DNA of 64,000 nucleotides from Phoebastria nigripes (GCA_035582835.1 JAYKAV010002766.1:1163689-1227688), one strand, 5' to 3'; counted from the stretch's first letter, positions 9,048-21,698 are shown. Notes: a model not told the origin generated them from the sequence alone. Made by a program: numbers and translations.

Positions 9048-12000
9048 GTAAGGCAGACAAATAAAGTATCATCNTTCTTTCCTTATATGCACATAGTTTC
9101 TGTAGAAGTACTGAACAGTCATTCTTACACCTGTTGCTCAATGCTTTGGCTATATGTTACATGTTACTTGAAACTTAAGGCGTTTTTATCTTTAATATAT
9201 TGTTCACGTTCTCTTGACAGTATGAGAAGAGAATCCACCGATTACTTTTTCCAAAGTCCTGCATTTCTTTAATTGCGAGAGGCTGGATGAGCTTCCATTT
9301 TAGAATACACACACACCCGCTTGCCATNGTTCTTGTCCTGGTTTCTGAAGGACTGCATATTCTGTGATTCTAAACGTTATTTTTCATTAAATAATGCCAT
9401 GCTTCTAATATATTGATCTATTGCTCATCTTTTGGCCTTTAAAGAAGTAGTTAACAGAATTGTAACTGGTTTCTGACCTTTTTTCTCCCTTAGAGTAGGA
9501 TTAAGTGCAATGCTTAAACTGATGTTTATGTTTACAGGATGTGTTCTCAAACTGCCCTACCAATCCCAGAATTGTGGGAGATTTCAGGTGCCAGAATTTA
9601 TCCATGAAAAATGACATCTGCCTGGGTCAAACTGGGAAGAGTCAGTTATGATGGGCAGTGGATCACACCATTACTGACACAATAAGATCTTAAATACAGC
9701 AAAATTTTATATTCAGTTTTCTGAAAAAGAAACGGTATCATCAGAGAAGTAGTAGTACAGTGTATTTCTGCATTCTAGTTTGCTCCAAACCTGCTGTGTC
9801 TTTGTGCCCTTATATCTTATACCTAGAGGACTTTTATCTCGTGTATGCAGGTCTTTTTCACTCCAAAGAGATCCTGTCATCTGATACTGAAGTCTGACGG
9901 TGGCTATTAACAGACTTCCGTCATTTAGCAGTGTGCTCTTCACCATGAGTCCGCTCAGATATTAGTGGTTAATTTTGTCTGAAAGCCACATTTTTTTGGT
10001 CTTTATATATATTTTTTTATCCCATTATTGTAGATTGTCTTCCTCTTTCAGGAGTCTTGACTCTGGAATAGGTATTACTGCTAATTGTTAGAAGTTACAG
10101 TGATTCATTCCAAACATGAGAGGAAATTCTGCTTGCTGTATGAACCTTCAAAGTGAACTGGAACAGCTTTTGTTTGATCTTCTGATTATTTATCTAGCAC
10201 AATGTGCTACTTATAGTGCATTACAAGGAAGCTAGAGTATGGTGGTGTGTGTGTTCTGTTCCTCCCTGCCTCAAAATGTCAACACTGGCTGAAGCAAACA
10301 GTTCCAGGCTTCTATTTAAAGAGAAGAAGCTGCATGGAGAATATAAGCAGCTATTTTAATTTTGCTCTTATATATATGCAATTTTTTTCCACCTTGGCAT
10401 TTCCCTAGAGAAGGGAATTCAGAGGTGTTTCCTACTTATTCCTGTCACTTGTAACCCTTGTCCTAATGTAGGCCATAAACCCCCCTTCCTGAGTTGGCCC
10501 TTGCTCCTTCATTGTGTAGTCACCTTGGAGCTGTGCAACAGTCACGGTACCGCTGACTCTGTGGAAAACGTTTAGTTTTGTAGCTGATGAGGAAGTTACT
10601 TCTTCACTCTGTCAGTGCGCTCACATGTTTTCCTTTTTCTTAAAGGAGCTGAAGAAGTACGGAGTGACAACCTTGGTGCGAGTTTGTGATGCCACTTATG
10701 ATCAAGCTCCTATCGAAAAAGAAGGAATCCAGGTTCTAGTGAGTTGCCTTTAAAACTGTCTCAAAATGAAAAATTGCTTGTCTAGAAGTGGTGGGGATGG
10801 CCTTTGTGCTTTGTGGGCAAGAGCTTATGACTGTGTCAGATTGGCCAAAAGCAATGTGATCCCCTGCATCAGCTAAAGCTGGTTTTGAGAAACTCACTGT
10901 ACTTTTGTGAAAGGTACTTGCTGATTCATTACTATCGCCTGCGGGCTTAGAAATGTCTGTTCCTGGATTTCTGGATTTGTTGAGCTATTTTGGTTGCCTT
11001 TTAGTGACTAGGTCGATACTAATCCACTGTTCAGCCTTGTGGTTCACACAACGTGGTTTGGTCCTTTTCTCTGGATACAGCACTTCTTGGCTTTACTGTT
11101 GACCTTCTCAGGATGCAGATAAAACTGCCTCTCTCACTCTTTCAAAAAGTGCCACCTTTTGAGACTATAGCTGACACATTGATACAGGCTTCCATGGACT
11201 GGCTGTAGCAGGATATTGATCGATAGCCTCATCACTGCTCCCCTCTAAATGGAGCCTGCCTGCTGGTGGCTTTCCTGTTCAGCAGGTGGAATTCCTTAAC
11301 TGCTACTCAGAGTTAACATTATGCAATGGCTGTCTGACTGTATCATCTAGTGTTGCTTGGTGTTTTAGGGGAGGTTTTTTTAATAGGTGTGTGCTCATAC
11401 TAAGCTTGCAGGCGGTATTTTTCCGGGCAATACTTCTGAATTATTATAGTGTGTCAGATATAATCAGTTTATTTTACTGGAGTGAGTAATAGTCTGTTGT
11501 GAGGCCAGAAATTGCATCTTACCTTCTTGTTGCAGGTAGTCAGTCTTCTATTGCCTCTTGATTTTTATGGCTCAGTTGGAGGAAAACTTCTGCAGTTTTC
11601 CATTAGGAGAAAAACTTGTATCCTGGCATATCTGTGAAAACTCCATGTACAGGTCGGTCAGGTTTCTTGGCTTCTGGCCCTAGTAAGCATTTACTCCAGT
11701 TCCAGGCAGCCACGTGTGCCTCAGTGTTGTTGGAAAAATCAGTCACTACAGGGCTACCAGTGCTCCTAGGGCTGCGCTCTGGAATAGCATTTTTGTTCAC
11801 TCTAGAGCTGTCTTGGACTTGAGTGTCACAATATTTTTGGGCATGCTGCTGTGAAACCTCTAGCTGCAATACTCATAAGGTTGCCAGAGACTGGAGGGAT
11901 TAAACTCCGGTGTGGAAGCCCTCAGAGCCCTGATTTAAGCTGGGGTTTAGAGTATTTCTGTGTTCGTGTGCCAGAGCAGAGATCTGAGTTCTTCCTGGAA

Positions 12001-15000
12001 GACTTAGGACAGTTTTGCAGGTGTCCAGCTCTGCCAGGGTGGCTGCCCTGTGAGGCCAGCTGACCTTGGCTCCTGCAGCTGTGAGTGAAATCTACCTTCT
12101 CTGGTCCATGGCTGGGGCCTCCAGGGCAGCTGCAGGAGCCGGGGAGTGCTCTGTGCTCTGGAGCCTGCGCTTCTGAAATAGTTCGGGGATTTTGGTTCTC
12201 AGGAAACTTTAAAAACTTGGTGTTGGCTAGGTTTGAGCTGAAAGCAGTTTTTTGAGGAAGCTTTTCTAAAAACTGGAAATGCTGTTTCCGCCAGCTCTGC
12301 TAAGCACCGTTCTGTTGGAGAGCCTTTCACTTTGAGTAACACATGCGAGAGTCTTGTGTCTGTACACATTTGCCTCAGCTAACAAGCCGCTCCGCATTTG
12401 GTACGTACCAGTTCTTGCTTAGTATTCCACTGCTGCGGAAGGCAAAAAAACAGGAGAGAGCATAAATCCACAAGGCATCTGTTAAGGGTAACAGAAAGCA
12501 GGAGACAGGGAAGGCTTGCTGCTAATGTCATCACTGATCCTGATGATCCCAGTTATGAGGTTGTCTTAGTAATTTACTGTATTGCGGTAGTGTTTTGCTA
12601 TTTGAGATAAGTTTAACTAGTTAGTCACTGATATGACCACCTACTGTGTAGCTTTTCCTTCTTATGAATGCATGCTTTTTCAAAGCAGAGTCCTGTTGCT
12701 GTTCAGAAATGGTATTGAATTGCCATCTGGCTGAGAAAATAACACGTCACTATTTAAAGCTAATATTTGCTTGCAAAAATAACATTAAGATTAAGAACAC
12801 AGCCTGAGAGAGATTAGTGTCTATTTTAAAACTGTTGAGGTCAAAAGCGTAGTGAAACCCCTGAAAATGAGAGAATTTTAGCAAAGCCTGCTCTCATGCC
12901 ATGATATGGGATCATGTACTGGCAAGATGGGTAAAATGTGGCAGCTAGAGAGTTGCTTTGGCAGATGGCATAGTGAGAAAGTAGAAAATTAGATGTTCCA
13001 TGTTTGAAGTAGTACTATTGCATGCGCATGTTTATCAACAGAGATTAAATCCAGGAGACAGGAGGCAGGGATGGGTTTAGTTTCTGTGGGCTTCTGCAGT
13101 TCTTACAGTTATGTTCATATGTAAGGTCTTGTAACATAGAAATGCTACATGGGAAAAACTGGTAGGGTTTTTTTCTGTAAGTATTTTTGCACTGGCTGGC
13201 AACCAAGGAGGCTGCGATAGTTTTGTTCATCTTCAGGATCTAAGACACATTTCATTGTTCTGCTTCTATCGGTCCTTCATTTACTGTTCGTCCCTGGATC
13301 AGACTTTCTTTACACTCTGTGCCCTCCGGAATGGCCACCGCCTGAATGCTAGCAGGCAGTCGGGAGTGCCCGTGTTAGAGATGTGACTTCATTGCCATCT
13401 GATATTTGCTGCATCGCCATGGGCTCTGGTACTGAAGGTGGGAAAGTTCCACGCTGGTGGCTGCGGTCCCATCCTACGCAGATGCAGGCAGTTCTGGGAG
13501 TGTTTTGCTGCTGTAACTTCAGTGCGAGTTGCACACGGGTTTTGAAGAAAGGGGTCTTTGTCACTTTAAAGTCCTGTTACTGCTTCTTGGTCATCTCAGG
13601 TCTGCATTGCCAATCCTGCAGTCCTTGCTGACTGACAAACCCAGAGCTGTTCTGCTGAGTAAGGCTGCTCCAGAAAAAGGGTAAATAAGAATAACCCTTT
13701 CTTGCCTATCATCCTTCCCAGCTACTGCAGGGTGGCACAAAAGAGCTGTATTTTCTGTTTGTGCAATCTCAGTGCATCATCCTGGTTATTAATGACTGTT
13801 TTGGTCATGGAGCTTAGCAATTTGTTTTCTATCCTGTCCGACAGGAATTCGGAGGTGATGCTGGCAGAACTCATAATCGGGAAAATAACTGCAAAACTTT
13901 GCTGCAATTACTCTTCTAGTCCCAGAATTATTCTCGTTCCTTGTTCTGGGCAGTGTCCCATGCAGCAGTGTTTTATCAGTGCTAATTTAATGTCAGTGGT
14001 GTACCATTCCTGGGAAGGTGATGATCTGTGGGGAAATGATGATTGTCGTTAATTCAGGCCAGCACAAGAGTTGTGTGGACACGATGGTTAACATGTAAGC
14101 TAAAGCAATGTAGTAACCTCCTGTATTTGGTCTGAAGGAAAGGATTTAATTTAATACAAAACTAGGACACAGAACTGACATGTAAATCCTGTTCTTTGCA
14201 AGGTAGTTTCAAATGAAAGCATCTTGTAATGAGTAATGCCTCGCCTCTTGGCACTACATCTCTTCCTGGGACAGTGGATGACGCTAGGCCTAAAATAATA
14301 TAGCTAGCAGTGTGCGATTGAGTGGAAAATCTCATAAAAGCCTTTCATTAGAAAGAACAAGTTTTACTTTAGGGTCTTGTTTCTATAGTCTTTTATTTTG
14401 CTGTGTTGTCCCAGATATTTTTAATTTCCCATTTGCTTTAAAAAAGTTCTCTGCACTCTTCAGACTTTGTGTATCTTTCTGAATTAATCGCATNTAAAGT
14501 TATTTCAGTAACTTAAAAGCTTTTTGGTTTTGTAGTTCCGAGACGCAAATTTCCACCTTGCAGCTTTTTTAAGTGCTAACACATTTATAAGGTGCTCTTG
14601 GGCTGAGGTNTGTGCTAAGCTGTACTTGCTATTCAGGAAGTATTAGGGTAGCAATAAGTGCATTTCAAAATGAAGAGTCTGGCGGATTTTTACCTTTGGT
14701 TGTACTTGTTCAGAGTTTCTGCGTGCTTCTTTCAGGCTTCAGAGAATATTACTTCATGTTAACCTGTTCTCAAGATACTNCATGAAAGACTTGTTTCTAG
14801 CCAGTGAGGGAAGAAGAGGCCTCCTTTCAAAGCAATTTCCCTACCNTTTGGAGAGGTGGTTGAATAATACGAAACTTTGGCTATGAGTCTCTCTTGTAAA
14901 ATGCATTGCAGTTGCCTAATGAAAAGTGCTAAGTAACTACTAAGTATTATTTTTTTCCCTTGCATCTAGGAGTGCTCTTTCTACAGCACTCCCTGCGTCT

Positions 15001-18000
15001 GAGAAGATTATAAAGCATGTGATGTTGTGCTTGGTCTTGAAATATAGGACATGTAGTACTCCACTTAGCACAAGTTCCAGGAGAGAGCTGTGACCTCGAG
15101 AAAATGGGAAGCTTCTCACATGTAGTTTTGATTTACAGCCATGTTGATGATATTAAATGTGGCCTAGGCAGTGTAAATGTTGGCTACCCCTTTAATAGGC
15201 AGAAATGTAATTGTAATTGCTTATTAGTTGTTGACTTTGCCTTTACCTAAGCACTCCTCTTTTTTGCTTGTGAATGTGGTTTTTTTGACTTGAAAACACC
15301 CAGGTAATTTTAATGGTCTTGCTTATTGGATACATGGCAGCTGGACAAGCTGATCCATTTGAGTTGTTACGAAGTACCTTCTCCTCTGCTGATCCCCTTG
15401 AATTGTTATGAAGTACCTTCTCCTCTGTACAGAGTCTGCAGTACAAATAGTACTTCAAAAGGTTGACACAACCACAGGCAAAAGTCTACAGAGTTCTCAT
15501 CTTTCAAATGTTTATTTGAAATGTCTATTGATTTTTACATATTTTTAATAAAATAAGATTTCAAGGGCAGCTATTTTTCTAAAAATTCTATGCTACAAAG
15601 GAGTTAGTGTAGAGTTTTATTGAAATTTTATTGAAAAGTGCAATTAATGGTTGTTAAACATTTAGCGTTGCATTGTGATATTGATTTGCAAACTTCTGTG
15701 CAACCAGAAAAATACCCCCAGCACTGTTTGTGTAATATGCACTTCTTGCTGAATGGAATATTTTCCTTCTCCCAGTTATGGTTACCTTGCTGTTGATTAT
15801 GGATTGAAATCCATGTAGCTAATGTCCTTTTTTTCCTTCAAAGGACTGGCCATTTGATGATGGCGCACCACCCCCGAATCAGATAGTTGACGACTGGCTA
15901 AACCTGTTGAAAACCAAATTTCGTGAAGAGCCTGGATGCTGTGTCGCTGTTCACTGTGTTGCAGGGTTGGGAAGGTTAGTATTCCGCTCTCTTGTTTTTA
16001 TACTGGACTTAATTTGTTTGGGAGGTAGGTCATGGAAGGTGTTAAGTAAATGCCAATTTCTCTGTTTTCTCCCAAATAACACTTTAAAGCAGCATCATCA
16101 AATTTGTGTCATTAAAGCAAGAGAGACTTATTGCAGCTTAAAAAATTTCAGTAATTTCGTAACTCTGATCTGCGATGAGAGGAAAAACTTGGAGAGATTG
16201 TTCAGAACACTTCTGGCAACCATGAACGATATGAGCAGTTAGAGATGCTATTAATTTGAAAGTATATGTCTTTCTGCTAAAACAGTAAAATCTCTTGTGC
16301 TTCTTGAAAAATGCAATACACATGTATAGTACAATTTCTAAGGCTGTACAGTTGGTTTTTTTTAATTTCCTCCTGTTTTCAACTGGTATACTATTAAGCA
16401 TGTGGTAATAAAAAAAAAAAGGCATTTAAAAAAACTGGTTCAATTACTTTCTTAGTCTAAAGTGGCTTCACTTCAGTGGTAAGAAGAGTTAGGCTTGTAT
16501 TTCTTGCTCACATGCAGACTAATGTTTCTTCTCCTCACCACTCAAAATATAACTTCCTTATTTGGGAAGAACTTCCTTTCAAGATGAAATTAAAAAAAGA
16601 CTGATTCAGGAAAGCTAAATGCTACATTCATATTCCCAAATGTAATCTCTGAATGTTATGTTTATCCTATGGGCTAGGAGGAAATGGCACTTAAGTGTTA
16701 GTATTCTTACAAAAACCATGGGAACGTTAATATTTAAGGATATGAATGAGTGGGCAAGAAAGGTGGATTAAAGAAGTGAAGTAAGGACAGAGTTGGAGTA
16801 CGTCAAGTTCTTAAATTTCCGCCTCTAGAGAAGAAGAGATGGGGGAAATGAAGAGGTAGAGGGAGAAACGGCCAATATTTAAAACACAAGAGCCAAAAAC
16901 CCAAGGCAATTAACATTTGTTTATCCATTTCTGCTCTATTTTTATCTGAGGAACATCTTTAGTAAGGTGGCCATGTGTAACTCAAGTGATTTTTTTCAAC
17001 TCTCCTGTTTCTTGCATAATGCCAGACCAAAGGGTACCAGAAGCTTCCTATCTTCTGTACGTCACAAACTCGTGTTGTGTATCTGTTCCTTACAGAATGA
17101 CCCCTCTGCTGTTGTTCTCAGACTGCTTGTGGCAGAGGAAAAAGCAAGAGCTTTACAGATTTTGCTTTAATCTGGAAAACTGTCTACCTGTAGTAGGGAA
17201 TTGAACTTCAACTATAGTAAAAAGAGACAGCTTTTTTTTTTTAAGTGACTTTTGAGGTTTCAAATTGTTTCCTTTGGAAAGTGAATAATTCTGTTTATGC
17301 AGGTGCAGCATGGCAGTGATAGTGAGAGTTGTTTCTCTTGAACTATGTTTTTGTTTAGCCATGAGTAAAAGTTGTCCAATTGCTAGCACCTGTTTAATCC
17401 TTTACTACTGTACCGTCAGAGGTGCCTGTTGCAACTGTGTGTTTAGTGGGGTGAACATCAATCCAGGAGAAAATCAGCGTGTACTGTGATTTCGGCTTGT
17501 TTGAAAAGCCAGCTCTTTACGCTTAACCAATTTCCAAAATGTGGACCCCGAAGTAGAAGGTTTTACTCTGTTGTCCCTGGAACGCCCAGTTCCGTGTACA
17601 GCATGTAATTTACAAAAAAAACCCCAAAAAACAAAAAAAAAAAAACCCACAACTATATAAGTCATCTGTTCAGTGCTTCATAGATCTATCTCATGTACAG
17701 CTAAATCTACAGTGTCATAAGAAGCAAAATGCATGCAAGAGGTATTACACACTTGTTTTAGCNAAGTAGAAAATTAGGATATAGTGAAATGAGAAAGTGT
17801 GAAAATCTAGAATTATTGTTTCATGCCCCAAACACTAAGGAGCTACTGATTTTTATTTTTTTTGTGTGTGTTGGAAACAGAGCTGTCTACTGAAAGAAAT
17901 TTTGCATTAGGTACTCAGCAAGCAAATGTCTTTCTGTAGATAATGCTTAAAGAGAAAATACTTAAGCTATTTGTTTATAGATTAATTTGATGTATTTTGA

Positions 18001-19313
18001 GGGGTTCAATATATTGTTTCTCCAGATCTTCCTTAAATATTGATTTCTCCTTTAGGGCTCCTGTACTGGTTGCACTTGCTCTCATTGAATGTGGAATGAA
18101 GTACGAAGATGCAGTTCAGTTTATAAGGCAGTAAGTTAAACTTCCCCATTCTCAAGAAATATCTGTTTATGTTGTATTTGAACAGCATGCGTCTTCAGCA
18201 AAGTCTGATTTGTTTTCTAGTAGCTATATCCTGACAATAATGGGCATGACTTTGACATTAATGCTGAGGCTTGTGCCCTTTCATCTGTTTAGAGATGAGG
18301 ATTAAAAGGTGATTTTTTTTTTTTTTTTTTTTNNNNNNNNNNNNNNNNNNNNNNNNNNNNNNNNNNNNNNNNNNNNNNNNNNNNNNNNNNNNNNNNNNNN
18401 NNNNNNNNNNNNNNNNAAAAAAAAAAAAATTCTAGTGAGTTTGGGCTCCCAAGCAGAATTTCTACAGCCAGTAGGTGAGCACCAGCATTCCTACAGGTGT
18501 TGTGGGTGAGTGTGTTATCCACTCAGGGGATGTCAGAAACCACCTGTCTGGAAAATAACAAAACTGGTAAATGTGAGATTGCAGAGCTCTGTTGGTTTAG
18601 TGGTAACATCAGACCTTGAAATGAAGCCCAGCAGGTAAGATTATGTTGAATGAGCTTTGCCAAAAAAGCAATTCATCCTTTTATGGATTCCCAGGGTCTT
18701 CACTTATCTTTGCAAACTGTATTGCTGTCAACAGATTTTTCTGAATTTTTCCTTTCTTAAATTCCTTTTTTCTCTTCCTGGGTACGGTGCCTTTTATACT
18801 GAGAAGCTCTTTTCTGAGAACCTCTTATGTATTTGTATCTGAATGTCATGGTCTTTATTTACTAGCTAATATAATAAGTAGCACATGCATCTGCAAGGAA
18901 AGGGTGACCTTGATGTTGTTCAGTGACTGCTGCTGGTGATGGAAATAAACTCTCCCAATCCAAGAAAATACGCTGAAATGTGCTAACTGGATTTTGAGTT
19001 TAATACTGGCATGTAGGTGATGAACTGCATGTGCTGGCCTGGTTTATCCTTCCTCAAAGTGTCAATGGATACGGAACCAAGCCAAAATGCTGTTCTGTAG
19101 ATACAGAAAAGCTTTGAAACGAGGACTAATCTGCTTTAGAATGTATATGGTGATTGAAGCAGTACTTCTTCCATTGATACTAGCCTTCATTCTCTTTGTT
19201 TTAGGAAAAGGAGGGGAGCTTTCAATTCCAAACAGCTGCTTTACCTTGAGAAATACCGACCTAAGATGCGATTACGCTTCAAAGATGCCAACGGTCACTG
19301 CTGTGTTCAATAA
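8952..19313 (+). CDS. PTP4A2: PTP4A2 (PRL-2) phosphatase, full coding span over five exons
   Basis: Joined exons 8952-9047, 10646-10738, 15844-15974, 18056-18130 and 19205-19313 encode 167 residues, the usual PTP4A2 length. PRL-2 is a small dual-specificity-type tyrosine phosphatase that is farnesylated, sits on plasma and endosomal membranes and binds CNNM magnesium transporters, so linking growth to magnesium handling. Seen here: general acid Asp69 in WPFDD, P-loop VHCVAGLGR with Cys101 and Arg107, Ala108 in place of the usual Ser/Thr (a PRL trait), Cys46 for the regulatory disulfide, a basic stretch near [11 protein letters not shown], and CCVQ at the end. The start MNRPAPVEI is characteristic of PTP4A2 and separates it from PTP4A1 and PTP4A3. 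Differences recalled against human include Thr10, Ser28, Ile31, Gln52 and Ile55, all away from the active site. No N, frameshift or stop interrupts it. Confidence 0.97.
9048..10645 (+). other. PTP4A2: PTP4A2 intron 2
   Basis: A 1.6 kb AT-rich intron bounded by GTAAGG and a TTTTTCTTAAAG acceptor. A short ACACACACACCC run occurs near 9310. I see nothing else in it. Confidence 0.9.
10646..10738 (+). CDS. PTP4A2: PTP4A2 coding exon 3 (residues 33-63)
   Basis: It encodes [19 protein letters not shown] followed by [12 protein letters not shown], 31 codons in phase 0 at both ends, with donor GTGAGT. Cys46 in RVCDATY is the residue known to form a reversible disulfide with catalytic Cys101. Gln52 and Ile55 replace residues I recall as Lys and Val in human. 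Confidence 0.95.
10739..15843 (+). other. PTP4A2: PTP4A2 intron 3
   Basis: A 5.1 kb intron bounded by GTGAGT and CCTTCAAAG. It contains a two-copy 39-base tandem repeat at 15350 and several isolated N. Open frames near 11600-12060 and 13350-14050 overlap on both strands and show no family motif, so I do not call genes. Confidence 0.9.
15350..15427. repeat. Two-copy 39-base tandem duplication
   Basis: Copies at 15350-15388 and 15389-15427 both begin CTGATCC and end GAAGTACCTTCTCCTCTG, differing at only about four positions (ATTT versus CCTT, GAG versus GAA, TAC versus TAT). Low divergence suggests a fairly recent intronic duplication. A minus-strand open frame here repeats a 13-residue unit because the period is a multiple of three; it is not a gene. 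Confidence 0.85.
15844..15974 (+). CDS. PTP4A2: PTP4A2 coding exon 4 (residues 64-107)
   Basis: It encodes [19 protein letters not shown] through [10 protein letters not shown] and the first two bases of the Arg107 codon. It supplies general acid Asp69 and catalytic Cys101. The acceptor is CCTTCAAAG and the donor GTTAGT. The intron after it splits the codon for the catalytic arginine, AG before the junction and G after it. Confidence 0.96.
15975..18055 (+). other. PTP4A2: PTP4A2 intron 4
   Basis: A 2.1 kb AT-rich intron bounded by GTTAGT and TTCTCCTTTAG. A-rich simple sequence lies near 17614-17650 (runs of A broken by CCCC). No gene is seen in it. Confidence 0.9.
18056..18130 (+). CDS. PTP4A2: PTP4A2 coding exon 5 (residues 107-132)
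   Basis: It completes Arg107 and encodes [20 protein letters not shown] and QFIR plus two bases of Gln132. The residues after Arg107 are Ala-Pro, the PRL signature in place of Ser/Thr. The donor is GTAAGT. At 75 bases its length is a multiple of three, so skipping would keep the frame but remove the helix after the P-loop. Confidence 0.95.
18131..19204 (+). other. PTP4A2: PTP4A2 intron 5 (contains assembly gap)
   Basis: An intron of about 1.1 kb, its true size uncertain because of the 84-N gap at 18333-18416. It is bounded by GTAAGT and TTTGTTTTAG. Confidence 0.9.
18313..18429. other. Assembly gap of 84 N between a T run and an A run
   Basis: A T run (18313-18332) leads directly into N at 18333-18416, followed by an A run to 18429. 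Reads evidently failed inside homopolymers. T on the left and A on the right suggests two oppositely oriented A-tails or an inverted repeat in the missing DNA, but the content cannot be known from this window. Confidence 0.95.
19205..19313 (+). CDS. PTP4A2: PTP4A2 coding exon 6 (residues 132-167) and stop
   Basis: It completes Gln132 and encodes [31 protein letters not shown] and CCVQ, then TAA. The CCVQ box directs farnesylation at Cys164, and the preceding basic residues aid membrane attachment. The stop codon lies inside CAATAAAAAA, so an AATAAA hexamer overlaps it at 19309-19314. Confidence 0.96.
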
Positions 19314-19603
19314 AAAAAAAAAAAAATCTCAAACGAAGGCAGAAGTTAGCATGGCTGTTTTCTGGACTCTTGGCACCTGGAAATGTGAATCTGGAATCAA
19401 ACTACGTCATCAAATTAGTGGTGGAGTCAGTGCTCCTCAACCTCTGTCCTAATGGTGGTGGTGATTGAAAAAAATAAAAATAAAAAAAAATTAAGAGAAA
19501 CATTTCAGTGAAGGATTGTTTTCTCCTTAAGCTGCAGTTTGAACATCTGCAAGGAGAAAATCAGTTTCTGAACCTTCTGTATTTTTAACTTTTTAAGAAA
19601 AGA

Positions 19604-19609
19604 AATAAA
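19604..19609 (+). terminator. PTP4A2: Proximal AATAAA polyadenylation signal
   Basis: AATAAA in AAGAAATAAAGTAAAT lies 290 bases after the stop and is followed by T-rich sequence. It could give a short 3' UTR isoform. Use is not shown. Confidence 0.3.
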
Positions 19610-20004
19610 GTAAATTTTATGTCTAAGGAAAACCAGCAGAGCATTGGCTTGTGCAGAAACTATTTTCTTGATTTGAGGAAAGTACCCCACAGTTAGGGCC
19701 TGATACATTAATTCCTATGGGACTCTTTTAAATGGAGTTGCCTTTTTGTTAACCTTGCTGGGACCTGGCAGAGAGACATGAGGAGGAGCCTTTGTTGCTG
19801 TGTGGGAGCAGTCTGACAGCCTTAAGCCCACCCTGGGCATGTTCTAGAGATGTGGTGATGTCTGTGTTGTATGCCTACATGATGTTCAGACTCTGCAGGT
19901 GTGAAAAAACTTCCTGGTGGGCTTTAACAGAAGACTCACCGCCTAATATCTTTGGTGAATCTGCTAAAGGCCTTTTCCGATTGGTGGGAGATAGTGCTTT
20001 TAAC

Positions 20005-20056
20005 TGTGTGAGTGTGTGTGTGTATGCACGTGTGTATGACTTTATGTGTGTCTATG
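20005..20056. repeat. TG-rich microsatellite in the 3' UTR
   Basis: Imperfect TG repeats (GTGTGAGTGTGTGTGTGTAT and then CACGTGTGTATG) run for about 50 bases. They could vary in length between individuals. Confidence 0.7.
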
Positions 20057-21698
20057 TCAGTCTTATTTTTCCAAAGAATTTGGCTGAAATGTTAATTGTC
20101 TTTCTGTTGCTAGATAGAAAATCTATCCCGGCAGAAGGGTGATGTTCAAAAGTGTCCTAGGTGAGCAAGGGGCAATTCAGACAAGGACTTAAAATTAATT
20201 TATCTGTCGTAAGGAAGAAGGCGGCTTTTTGCTGCTGTCCAGATTCTCTGCCTTGCTGAACACAGTAAATCAGGATTTGGGGGGAGGGTCTCATTTGTAT
20301 CGTATGTGAGGTAAAGATGGTATGCACACGGAAATGTGGTCCATGAATAAATGCCTAGTATGGGTATTTTCCCAGACTAGCCCTCATGTACAGTTCAGTT
20401 TAACCACTGATTGCCTTGTTATTTTTTTATTAGGCTCTTTTGGAGGGAGAATCTCTAGTTACACACCAACATGCCTATCGTGTATTCACCATTGGCAGAC
20501 AGTAAATATGCTGATTTTTGGAGTTTGGACTGGCACCATGTTCTCTTTGTAGGGCCATTGGTGTTGTCAGTGAATTAATCAAGACGAGTCATTTTACAGC
20601 CTCTAATAAGCAGTTTCAGCCAGGCTACTTCTACCAAACACATGTTAACTTAGTGCCCTGCCCCAGTAGTGACCTCATGCTTTCAACTTGGCATTATGTC
20701 TGTAATATTCAGCCATTGAAGGCTTTGAATACAGGTTTAGGGTCATTCTCTCCTGTGATCTTTTGCTGCGGAGCACCAAAGGCTTTTGTTGGTCTGTGCC
20801 TGTAGTAGGTGTAGACTGGTACCCATCTTTTACCGATACCTCAGCTGCTGGCGATGTGAACTGCCTTCACAGGATTTCTTCCTGTTCTAGACTTCTGGTT
20901 TTAGTCTGCAGCTTAACTGCGCAAACATTTTCAGAACACAAGTAATGGACTTTTAGAATTCTATTCCTGGAAGGGATTTATAAATTTAAGCAAAAAATAA
21001 TGGTACTTGTCAAGCCCCTCCCTTTACAGATATGCCAAGAGACCTGTTTGAGGTCCGTGGCTAGAAAACATTGCACTCCACGAAACTCGGTCTGTACCCT
21101 GACTCAAGCTGTATTGTTGTACTGAGTTCCTTCCTCCCTTTAAGATGTGTAACGTTTCTGATTTCTTTAATAGATAAAGGAGACGCGAAAGTGTTTGTGA
21201 TGTCAATGCCTACATTAGGGAAATAACATATCTGGTAATGTTTGAGTTCGTGTGGAAGGTAGATGATGCTGAAGTTACCTAATTCTGGCCTTTACCTTCC
21301 CCTCGCAAACTAGAAGCCTAATGTTCTAACTGTTTCTGCACATTAAAATCGATGTTTTTAGTAAAATGAAATACTGGTAGTTAAAGCCGATTTGACAAAT
21401 GATGGAAGTCAGATTGGAGGGGAAGGTGTTGAGCTGGATTAAAAACCAAACCCCAAGCCCTTCTGAAGAACAGTAAGAAAAAAATTTACATGCTATATGT
21501 ATAACTTTGCATTCTTCCCCCTAGTTTTACTCTGATTTATAATGTACTAATTATCATATACTATGACTCTGCAGCCTTAATTGAGGAAAAATAGTGAAAA
21601 GCGCAGACTGTCATACAGTGTAGACACAAATGGGGGGAGTGTAATTGTGACCGATGTCCAGTAGGCACAATACTTGGTTCAGCACTTGAACGTAGTGC

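Noticed and set aside
18590..18650. tRNA-like phrase TGGTTTAGTGGTAACATC
   Set aside because: It resembles a tRNA A box, but no B box or cloverleaf stems follow at the right distance.
19087..19452. 121-codon open frame overlapping the last PTP4A2 exon
   Set aside because: It is another frame of intron 5 and exon 6; the real frame gives the conserved PTP4A2 C terminus.
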